From NCBI GenBank assembly GCA_938014335.1, contig CALLRP010000032.1, forward strand, positions 1 through 57,726: a DNA stretch of 57,726 nucleotides, given 5' to 3'. The stretch comes from an uncultured bacterium (GTDB lineage: Bacteria; Hydrogenedentota; Hydrogenedentia; Hydrogenedentales; Hydrogenedentaceae). The notes under the pieces are model-generated. The model was not told where the DNA came from, searched no databases, and saw only the letters and a program-made list of their open reading frames with translations. Made by a program: the position numbers and the translations under genes. Positions 25,642 to 33,654 of this stretch are shown here, piece by piece; position 1 is the stretch's first letter; each line of letters begins with the position of its first letter.

Positions 25642-27147
25642 ATGGAAGAACAATTCAAAGAGCACTCAACTTTACAAGAATTGCGTCAAAATCGTATTCG
25701 TAAAATGAACCGTTTCCGTGAACGCGGAGATAATCCGTACAAGTATATTTTTCATCGAAGTGCTACTGTAGCAGAAGTGCGGAAACAATTTGAAAAAAGA
25801 GAGCAGGAAAATGCAGAACAAGCCCAGGAAGGAATTCCTGCGACATTAGCGGGACGAATTACCGCGCGCCGAGAGCAGGGAAAAAGCACCTTTATGGACC
25901 TTCGTGATGAAAGTGAACGAATACAATTGTTCTTTGGTGAAAAACAAGTAGGTGAAGATAAGTATGAAACATTGAAAGACTTTGATTTAGGGGATTTTAT
26001 CGGTGTGGAGGGTTCGGTTCGCAGAACGAAACGAGGTGAAATTACACTGTTTGTAAAAGAATTTCAGATTTTGACAAAATCCTTACGCTCCTTGCCAGAG
26101 AAGTTCCATGGCTTAACGGATGTGGAGACCCGTTATCGCCAGCGGTACCTTGACCTTGTTGCTAATCCGGAAGTAATGGATACCTTCCGCAAGCGAACTC
26201 AGATAATTGATGAAATTCGTTCGTATCTCAAAGAACGCGGTTTTCTGGAAGTGGAAACACCGATGCTTCATCCGATACCCGGCGGAGCCACAGCGAGGCC
26301 CTTTATAACGCATCATAATGCGTATGATACAGACCTTTATCTACGAATTGCTCCCGAACTCTATTTGAAACGGCTCATTGTGGGAGGTTTTGAACGCGTA
26401 TTTGAAATTAATCGGTGTTTCCGTAATGAAGGAGTAGATACGAAACATAATCCTGAATTTACTATTATGGAACTTTATGAAGCCTATCAAGATTATTTAG
26501 GATTGATGGAAGAAACAGAAGATTTGTTTTATACAGTAATGACAAAAATAATCGGTGATGAAAAATTTATCTATCAAGAACAGGAAATTTTACTGACTCG
26601 TCCCTGGAAGCGCATCCTTCTGCACGAAGCCATTCGTCAATTTGCGGGGATTGATTTAGAAGTTACACGAGACCGAGATGAAGCCAAACGATTAGCGGAA
26701 AAAGTGGGTGTGGAAATTCGTCCTGAAATGGGTTATGGGAAAATTGTAGATGAAGTAATGTCTACAAAAGTAAAACCATATCTTGTCCAGCCAACTTTTC
26801 TTTATGATTATCCGATTGAAATATCGCCATTAGCCAAAAAGAAGCGGGACAACCCTGCGTTGACAGAACGTTACCAGTTGTTCATAGGTGGTTTAGAGGT
26901 ATGTAATGCCTTCTCCGAATTGAATGACCCATTAGATCAGCGGGAGCGATTTATGGAGCAGGTAAAATTGCGTGAAGCAGGTGATGACGAAGCTCAATAC
27001 CTCGATGAGGATTTCCTGACTGCATTAGAAGTGGGTATGCCTCCAACAGCGGGATTGGGTGTCGGGATAGATCGCCTTGTCATGCTTTGCACCAATTCAT
27101 TATCTATCCGTGATGTAATTTTGTTCCCTTTACTTAGAAAATTGTAA
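25642..27147 (+). CDS. lysS: Lysine--tRNA ligase, class II
   Basis: The anticodon-binding OB-fold occupies about residues 50-150 (TLAGRITARREQGKSTFMDL). Class II motif 2 is FRNEGVDTKHNPEFT near residue 262. Motif 3 is GLGVGIDRLVML near the C-terminus. At 501 residues it has the family's usual length. The ATG at 25642 is chosen because it follows a tagga site and sits two bases after prfB. A longer reading frame overlapping prfB exists but is not needed. The prfB-lysS adjacency is common in other bacteria. Confidence 0.97.
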   Translation: MEEQFKEHSTLQELRQNRIRKMNRFRERGDNPYKYIFHRSATVAEVRKQFEKREQENAEQAQEGIPATLAGRITARREQGKSTFMDLRDESERIQLFFGEKQVGEDKYETLKDFDLGDFIGVEGSVRRTKRGEITLFVKEFQILTKSLRSLPEKFHGLTDVETRYRQRYLDLVANPEVMDTFRKRTQIIDEIRSYLKERGFLEVETPMLHPIPGGATARPFITHHNAYDTDLYLRIAPELYLKRLIVGGFERVFEINRCFRNEGVDTKHNPEFTIMELYEAYQDYLGLMEETEDLFYTVMTKIIGDEKFIYQEQEILLTRPWKRILLHEAIRQFAGIDLEVTRDRDEAKRLAEKVGVEIRPEMGYGKIVDEVMSTKVKPYLVQPTFLYDYPIEISPLAKKKRDNPALTERYQLFIGGLEVCNAFSELNDPLDQRERFMEQVKLREAGDDEAQYLDEDFLTALEVGMPPTAGLGVGIDRLVMLCTNSLSIRDVILFPLLRKL

Positions 27148-27168
27148 TGGATATAACAGGAGTTTCCC

Positions 27169-28422
27169 TTGAAATTTGAGACCTTTGTAGCCCTGCGATA
27201 TTTGAGGAGCAAGCGGAGAAACCGCTTTATCAGCCTCATCTCGATTATCTCTATTGCAGGGGTCAGTGTCGGTGTTATCACGCTGATTGTCGTTATGAGT
27301 GTGATGACCGGTTTCGATATTGCTCTGCGGGAAACTATCATTGGCAACCGTTCCCATTTAAGTATTTACGAAGCAGGTGGAAAAATTCAGGATTATGAAA
27401 AGGTAATCCAGGAGATTGAAGCCATCTGTCCGGAAATTGTTGCCAGCGGTCCGATAGTCCAGGTAGAGGCGTTATTCAAGAACGAAGAATACACGACAGG
27501 TGGGCTTATTTTAGGCGTTGACCCGACACGGGAAAGTAAGGTTACAGACCTTGCCAAAAATCTTACGGAAGAGGGAGGACGTCTTTTCGGGAAAGGACGC
27601 TTGCCTGGGGAAAAAGAAATTGTGTTGGGCTATCGATTAGCAAATCGTATTTCGGCTCGTTTAGGTTCACAACTGCAAATTGTAACTGCTCGTGCCCTGA
27701 TTCGTCCTTTTTTGGGGAGGCAATTAGGTTCACAACTCTGGCTAACAGTGAGCGGTATATCCCATGCTCGTATGTCCGAATTTGATGAAGTCTATGCTTT
27801 TGTAGATTTACCCACTGCCTGTATGCTCACCGGAGAAAAAGGGGTAGATGCAATCCATGTAAAATTGACAAATCCATTCCTTGCGGATACCGTAGCAAGA
27901 CGCATACGAGAGAATTTGGGTTATCGGACAAAGACATGGTATGAAGACCAGCAAGCCTTTTTCGATGCATTGCGTCAGGAAAAATTAGCCATGTTCATTA
28001 TATTAGCGTTCATTATCCTTGTCGCCGCATTTAACATTACCAGCACATTGATTATGATTGTTATGGAGAAAAGACGGGACATAGGAATTCTTCGCACTTT
28101 GGGTGCCAGCACAAATTCGATACTATTAACTTTTATTTTACAAGGATTATTTATCGGTATTATTGGGACAATTATTGGGTTGTGTGTAGGTATTATTTTT
28201 GCGATGAACATTAATCCTATTGCCCAGTTCATCGCCCGATTATTAGGCTGGGATTTGTTTAACAGTACTATTTACTACTTTGAGGGAATTCCTGTGGCCA
28301 TCGTTCCCTTTGATATTGCATGTATTGCTATTTCCGCAATTCTTCTAACATTTCTTTCAACCTTATACCCAGCATATAGCGCTGCGCGGGTAAATCCAGT
28401 GGATGCGATACGATATGAATAG
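27169..28422 (+). CDS. ABC transporter permease, LolC/LolE family
   Basis: This 417-residue permease has the LolC/E layout. One helix is near residues 22-48 (FISLISIISIAGVSVGVITLIVVMS), a large periplasmic MacB-core domain spans about 50-265, and three helices lie in the last 150 residues. The FtsX-like C-terminus ends SARVNPVDAIRYE. LolC/E extracts lipoproteins from the inner membrane and passes them to LolA. Only one permease gene is present beside lolD, so it may act as a homodimer, as reported for LolF in some bacteria. The TTG start is supported by an acaggag site six bases upstream. Confidence 0.9.
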   Translation: MKFETFVALRYLRSKRRNRFISLISIISIAGVSVGVITLIVVMSVMTGFDIALRETIIGNRSHLSIYEAGGKIQDYEKVIQEIEAICPEIVASGPIVQVEALFKNEEYTTGGLILGVDPTRESKVTDLAKNLTEEGGRLFGKGRLPGEKEIVLGYRLANRISARLGSQLQIVTARALIRPFLGRQLGSQLWLTVSGISHARMSEFDEVYAFVDLPTACMLTGEKGVDAIHVKLTNPFLADTVARRIRENLGYRTKTWYEDQQAFFDALRQEKLAMFIILAFIILVAAFNITSTLIMIVMEKRRDIGILRTLGASTNSILLTFILQGLFIGIIGTIIGLCVGIIFAMNINPIAQFIARLLGWDLFNSTIYYFEGIPVAIVPFDIACIAISAILLTFLSTLYPAYSAARVNPVDAIRYE

Positions 28423-29095
28423 TGTTATTGTGTGTGAAAATATCCATAAAAAGTTTTATGATGGCTCCCGTATGTTACATATACTTCGCGGTATAAACTT
28501 TGAAGTTCCGGAAGGGAAAATACTGGCAATCAGTGGCCCTTCCGGTGTAGGAAAGAGCACATTACTACACATTATGGGGACACTGGACACACCGACAGAT
28601 GGAAAAGTACTGATTAACGGGAAAGAAATTCAGAAATTGTCAAGGAATGAAATTAATCAATTGAGAAATAAAGACATTGGTTTCGTTTTTCAATTTTACC
28701 ATTTACTCCCTGAGTTTTCCGCGTTAGAAAATGTAATGATGCCTGCTCTATGTAAAGGGAAGAGTAAAAAAGATTGTTTCTCGCGTGCGGAGGAATTGTT
28801 ATGTAAAGTGGGGTTGAAAGAACGGATGACCCATAAGCCCGGCGAATTGAGTGGCGGAGAACAACAACGGGTTGCTATTGCTCGAGCTTTATTCAACGCA
28901 CCTCGCGTTGTTCTTACAGACGAACCCACAGGAAATTTAGATGAAGAAACAAGTGCAGGTGTGATTGATTTATTATGGAAATTATATGAAGAAGATAAGA
29001 TTACTATTGTAATCGTTACGCATGATGAAAGTTTAGCACAAAAGGCTCATCATTGGATATACCTTCACGAGGGACAGGCACACATCCGAAAGTAG
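28415..29095 (+). CDS. lolD: Lipoprotein-releasing ABC transporter ATP-binding protein
   Basis: The ATPase has Walker A GPSGVGKSTLLHIMG, Q-loop FQFYHLLPEFSALENVMMP, signature LSGGEQQRVAIARAL, Walker B VVLTDEPTGNLDEET and the switch His in IVTHDESLA. The VFQFYHLLPEFSALENVMMP segment is typical of LolD. I chose the ATG at 28415, which overlaps the lolC/E stop by eight bases. An ATG 12 bases earlier is in frame. The overlap suggests coupled translation with the permease. It ends the rpsB-to-lolD run. Confidence 0.93.
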   Translation: MNSVIVCENIHKKFYDGSRMLHILRGINFEVPEGKILAISGPSGVGKSTLLHIMGTLDTPTDGKVLINGKEIQKLSRNEINQLRNKDIGFVFQFYHLLPEFSALENVMMPALCKGKSKKDCFSRAEELLCKVGLKERMTHKPGELSGGEQQRVAIARALFNAPRVVLTDEPTGNLDEETSAGVIDLLWKLYEEDKITIVIVTHDESLAQKAHHWIYLHEGQAHIRK

Positions 29096-29278
29096 TTGTG
29101 AGCAGTTATTACAAATCGAAACGATTATTTATTCCTGTATTTATCTAACAATATAGAATTCAATCTATTTTAAGAATTTCCTCATTATTATAAATTTCAT
29201 TTTCTACTATCCATTTTGATTTAATAAAAACCTACATTTTTTGTGTCACCATTTGGGTCAATATTTAAGGAGAAAAAA

Positions 29279-31198
29279 ATGGTCTTCATAAAAGAGAAGT
29301 TGGAGAAAAAATGGTTCTATTCAAGTGTACTTGACTCCGCTTTGTGTATATGGATTTTCTATATCGGGATATTATGTTTATATGCACATGGCGATGAGAA
29401 AAACAAGGACATAGAATTCCCAATCGTTAAGAAAGGGAAGCCTGCCTGTTGTATTGTCATCTCGGAGCATCCGACTCCCTCCGCCCGACTTTCTGCATTT
29501 GAATTACAATATCATGTATTGAAAATGACAGGTGTTGAATTACCTATCAGGAATGATGCGAAACCTATATCAGGTCAGAAAATCCTTGTGGGCGATAATC
29601 GTTTTACAGAAGAATTAGGTTTCAAAGGTGCAGAATTTGTTCCACAAGAATATCTCATTGCTTTTTATCCTGACACTCTCGTTCTGTTGGGTAGGGATTG
29701 GGAAGATACCGAAGCAAAACGTTGTGAATTAGGCAGACCTATGAATTGTGGAAATACGCTGGAGGATACTCGACATAAAATTGATTACTGGCAAACGGTG
29801 GGTATGCCCGAACGTAGTCAGGGCGAAATAGAATTGCCGGGTGTATATGATGACCAGGGGACTTGTTATGCGGTGTATCATTTTTTGGAAAAGTTCTGTG
29901 GTGTGCGGTGGTATGGACCCAGTTCAATAAGCATTATCATCCCTACACAATCCACTCTTGTGGTAAAAGGAACGGATATTCGTCGTTTACCTGCTTTGAA
30001 ATACCGTGATGCACTCTGGGCTGGGTTCTGGCCCTTTATGGAGAAGCAGTGGGGAACGGTATCTCGTTCAGAGGTATTTCTGTTCTGGCGTAGATTGCGA
30101 TTAGGAGGAGAGAAATGGGCGGGAAATCACACTTTTCATAAACAAACAATTCAGACTGTATTCACAGACCCTGAGTATCAGGCGAAAGGACCGGGTGCAG
30201 GAACCCAACTTTGTTATACCCATCCAAAACTTATACAACAAGTATCTCAAATGGCAGATGATTTCTTTAATGGTATTAAAAACGCACCCGAAGGCTGGAA
30301 GGCGGTTGGAAATTACTTTGCTATTGTGCCCGATGACAACCTGAAATTTTGTCGTTGTGACCGTTGTCAGGAACTTATTCGTTCTGGACGAGACATGCGG
30401 ACAGGACAATTTAGCGGGGGGAGTATTAGCAATTATTTCTTTTCTTTTGTAAATGCCGTAGCGAGGGAATTGCAGAAAACGCATCCGAACAAATATATCA
30501 CTACTCTTGCTTATTGGGAATATGCTTTTCCACCTCGCGGTTTTGAAATCGAACCGAATGTATCCATTGCTCCCTGTTTGCATACATGCTACTATGCAAT
30601 TCACAAGGAAATACGCGAAAATGATATGGCACTTTATAATGCGTGGTTAAAGCAAGCCAAGGCACCGATATATTTGTGGAACTATTATCACCACCCGATG
30701 GAGGCAGGGTTAAGCGGGGGATTTAAATGTTTCCCTAATATTATGGTTCATGAAAGTGCTCAAATGATGAGAAAGTTTATCCATGATGGGATACGAGGCA
30801 TATTTATTTGTGGTGAACAAGATATGTTAGAAGGATATGTAATCGCGAAAATCTGGGACGACCCGACGCAAGATGTAGATGCTATGCTGGACGAATTTTT
30901 CAAACTTTATTTCGGAAATGCGAGTGAACCGATGAAACAATTTTACCTGCAAATTGAGCAAATCGCATGTAATCCCGAGAATTATCCTTCACCTTACTAC
31001 AAGAAAAACAGTATTGATTGGAAAAATGTAGCCTGGACAACCTTGGGGACAGAAGAACGAATGAAAAAATTAGGAGAACTTATCCAGCAAGCCCAAAGCC
31101 TCGCCCAAACTGCTTCTGAGAAACAACGCGTTCAACAATGGCATGACGCCCTTTGGGTCTGGATGCAAAAAGGACGGGAAGAATATTTTGCTAAATGA
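29279..31198 (+). CDS. Secreted DUF4838 protein, probable glycoside-hydrolase-like
   Basis: The start at 29279 follows a strong aaggag site; an upstream in-frame ATG lacks one. A hydrophobic segment near residues 19-38 is probably a signal peptide or anchor. An N-terminal GH67-N/GH20-b-like domain (AFELQYHVLKMTGVELPI, GQKILVGDN) is followed by a DUF4838 domain. Its hallmarks are IVPDDNLKFCRCDRCQELI and ISNYFFSFVNAVARELQKTHP. DUF4838 proteins resemble alpha-glucuronidase-type enzymes and occur widely in polysaccharide degraders, but their activity is unknown. A 183-base gap separates it from lolD, so it is its own unit. Confidence 0.8.
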   Translation: MVFIKEKLEKKWFYSSVLDSALCIWIFYIGILCLYAHGDEKNKDIEFPIVKKGKPACCIVISEHPTPSARLSAFELQYHVLKMTGVELPIRNDAKPISGQKILVGDNRFTEELGFKGAEFVPQEYLIAFYPDTLVLLGRDWEDTEAKRCELGRPMNCGNTLEDTRHKIDYWQTVGMPERSQGEIELPGVYDDQGTCYAVYHFLEKFCGVRWYGPSSISIIIPTQSTLVVKGTDIRRLPALKYRDALWAGFWPFMEKQWGTVSRSEVFLFWRRLRLGGEKWAGNHTFHKQTIQTVFTDPEYQAKGPGAGTQLCYTHPKLIQQVSQMADDFFNGIKNAPEGWKAVGNYFAIVPDDNLKFCRCDRCQELIRSGRDMRTGQFSGGSISNYFFSFVNAVARELQKTHPNKYITTLAYWEYAFPPRGFEIEPNVSIAPCLHTCYYAIHKEIRENDMALYNAWLKQAKAPIYLWNYYHHPMEAGLSGGFKCFPNIMVHESAQMMRKFIHDGIRGIFICGEQDMLEGYVIAKIWDDPTQDVDAMLDEFFKLYFGNASEPMKQFYLQIEQIACNPENYPSPYYKKNSIDWKNVAWTTLGTEERMKKLGELIQQAQSLAQTASEKQRVQQWHDALWVWMQKGREEYFAK

Positions 31199-31349
31199 AA
31201 AATGGAGCCTTTTTTAAGTATAAAATCCTAACAATAGAATATATTTATATTTTTCAATCAAATGAAATGGAAATAAATTCTATTTTATAAAGAAATTGCT
31301 TTTCCTTTGTGGTCTTTGGTTTGATATGGAGAGAGGATGAATATCTTTT

Positions 31350-33635
31350 ATGAATTACTGGATAGTTGATAAGAATGAAAAATTAAGGAGTTGCTCCCGT
31401 GTGGAAATTGGGGGAAAAGGATGGGGTTTGGTGCAGTTGGTAAAACAGGGGTTAAGGGTACCTCCTTTTGGAATAATTAATACGGAGGGTGTTAGACAGA
31501 GGATTTGGAACACAGATGCGAATTTCCGAAGTGTAGTCGAGGCATGGTGTAAGGAGGTATTAGACACATCAAAAAGTAAAAAGTTAGCAGTACGTTCGTC
31601 TGCATGTGAGGAGGACCAGAGACATCGTTCATTTGCGGGTAAATTTCTTACAGAGGTTATATCAAATATAGAAGAACTTATCCCAATATTAGATAAAGTG
31701 GTAGCTCATTATGAAGAAGCAGTAGAAAAAGAGAGAAACAAAATATACACAGGGCCTCGTGGCCTTGCTATTATTGTGCAAGATTTTATATCGGGGAAAA
31801 TGTCAGGGGTATGTTTTTCGGTGGAACCTGTTAATGCCAATCCAGAACGGGCTTATTGTGAGATAGTTATCGGTGAGAATAAGTCCTTAGTTGATGGAGA
31901 GATACGACCGACATGTGTTTCTTTTTCATCTGCTACTACAGAGGTAGTAGAAATACGAGAAGGGACACATGGACCCGAGCAATTGCCGTATAGATTGTTG
32001 GAGGAATTATCGAATGGATTATTAAAAATGGAGTGGGGTTATCGTACCGCAGTGGATATGGAGTGGACATGGGACGGGGAGAATATCTGGTTTTTGCAGG
32101 TTCGCCCTATTACTATAGCAACACTATCACAGGAATTATATCCCAAGGAATGTGCTACCTGTTGGTTTTTTGACCAGCGTTTCATCGAGCCCATTACGCC
32201 GATAACACAAACGACACTTATCCCACTCATTCTTCGGAAAGCCATTTCGGAAGGATTGAGTATGCGACATAAAAGTATTGCTGTAGAGCCATATTACTTC
32301 GGTGGGCAGGTATATCTTCCTCATCGAGTATATTTCGATTTATTAGAGGGTTGTCCAAAATGGTGGCTCTCTTCCGACTTAAAACTGCTATTCCCGGAGG
32401 ATTGCGGATGTCCGCCCCGTAAGATGAAGATATGGGGAATACAATTCTGGTTGGACGCTTTCCGTTCATTATTAAAACACTGGCAGGATGCCATTTTTGT
32501 CCTATGCCGTTGGGAGCGATGGAGGAAACAGTTAGAGGAAGAACTTAATCATTGGGACGAAAAGATACTCACAAAAATAACAGCAGAGGAATGGTTAAAA
32601 CAATGGGAAAAATGGAATAGGTTATCGGAAGAATTTTTAGAAATACATCGCTGGGCAATTCTCTGGTCCAGTTATGTATATCGTTTGGTTGGGAAGTATG
32701 TTATGCAAGGAAAAGAGAATCAGTATCCCTCTATAACAACTCAAGCCAATCACATATTACATACATACTTATCTACCTATGATACAAACGCATGGGTACT
32801 TCTTTGTAGAGAATATGCACACCGCACAGAAAGTCTGGATTTTATGTCTCCCCGATGGGATGAGTGGCTATCTGGGGAGGAACAAAACAGTTTATTTGAA
32901 ATGCAAATTGTAGATGACAAAAAGAGTATAACAATAGAAACAGGAAAGGTAGGCTACCTTTACCGAATTATTTCAAAATTTATCCATCTGCGTGAGGAGC
33001 AACGCTTTGAATGGGAAAAAATTTTGTATATACAGAAGAAATTATTGAAAGAGGCAGGCAAAAGATTAGTAGAAAAAGGTATTTTGAATGAGATACATCA
33101 GGTTTGGTTTTTGACATGGCAGGAATTAAGAGAAGGGTTTATAAAGAATAAGCCAATTAACATAAAAAAAGTTTCTGCACGCCAACACCAATGGTGTGTG
33201 GAACATGTTTTTACAAAGCCATCATTTATAAATCATGAGGAAGGTAATCATTACTTTTCAAAAGTAAGCGATACATGGTCAGGTTGGGGCGTCTCGGGGG
33301 GAAAGATAAAAGGCATTGCTTATGTAACCAACAATCCAACCCAAATCCCAATAGAGGTCCCGCATCCGCGAATTCTTGTTACTACTTGTTTAAATCCAGG
33401 GCAGACATGGTGTTTACAATATTGGGATGGCGTCCTGTTAGAACGGGGGAGTGAACTATCTCACCCTGCAATTATTGCAAGAGAAATGAACATCCCGATG
33501 ATTACAAATCTACTTGATATTACACATAAACTTACCACAGGGGACTCCATTTATATGGATGCGACCTATGGCAAAGTGGAGCGGGTCGGACAAGTGTCAG
33601 ACGAGTCAGATAGGTCAGACTTGTCTGACCTGTAG
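31350..33635 (+). CDS. PEP-utilising dikinase of the PEP synthase / rifampin phosphotransferase layout
   Basis: An N-terminal ATP-grasp domain (about residues 1-250) contains LAVRSSACEEDQRHRSFAGKFLT and VDMEWTWDGENIWFLQVRP. A helical middle region (about 270-640) follows. A C-terminal swivelling domain carries the phospho-His in RGSELSHPAIIAREMNIPMI near residue 710. This three-part order is that of PEP synthase and rifampin phosphotransferases. The short length (761) and long middle domain favour the latter group, but the small molecule handled cannot be predicted. The last roughly 17 codons run into a GTCAGAC repeat (tail VSDESDRSDLSDL). The native C-terminus has thus probably been replaced by repeat-derived sequence. 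Confidence 0.75.
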   Translation: MNYWIVDKNEKLRSCSRVEIGGKGWGLVQLVKQGLRVPPFGIINTEGVRQRIWNTDANFRSVVEAWCKEVLDTSKSKKLAVRSSACEEDQRHRSFAGKFLTEVISNIEELIPILDKVVAHYEEAVEKERNKIYTGPRGLAIIVQDFISGKMSGVCFSVEPVNANPERAYCEIVIGENKSLVDGEIRPTCVSFSSATTEVVEIREGTHGPEQLPYRLLEELSNGLLKMEWGYRTAVDMEWTWDGENIWFLQVRPITIATLSQELYPKECATCWFFDQRFIEPITPITQTTLIPLILRKAISEGLSMRHKSIAVEPYYFGGQVYLPHRVYFDLLEGCPKWWLSSDLKLLFPEDCGCPPRKMKIWGIQFWLDAFRSLLKHWQDAIFVLCRWERWRKQLEEELNHWDEKILTKITAEEWLKQWEKWNRLSEEFLEIHRWAILWSSYVYRLVGKYVMQGKENQYPSITTQANHILHTYLSTYDTNAWVLLCREYAHRTESLDFMSPRWDEWLSGEEQNSLFEMQIVDDKKSITIETGKVGYLYRIISKFIHLREEQRFEWEKILYIQKKLLKEAGKRLVEKGILNEIHQVWFLTWQELREGFIKNKPINIKKVSARQHQWCVEHVFTKPSFINHEEGNHYFSKVSDTWSGWGVSGGKIKGIAYVTNNPTQIPIEVPHPRILVTTCLNPGQTWCLQYWDGVLLERGSELSHPAIIAREMNIPMITNLLDITHKLTTGDSIYMDATYGKVERVGQVSDESDRSDLSDL
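33585..33630 (+). repeat. GTCNGAY repeat cluster with terminal perfect hairpin
   Basis: Copies of gtc[ag]ga[ct] start at 33585, 33596, 33605 and 33614. The cluster ends in ggtcagac-tt-gtctgacc (33613-33630), an exact 8-bp inverted repeat. It encodes the last residues of the upstream gene and stops three bases before its stop codon. A related two-copy element lies at 40321-40336. Confidence 0.75.
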
Positions 33636-33654
33636 GAGGGTTATTTTTTCTCTT

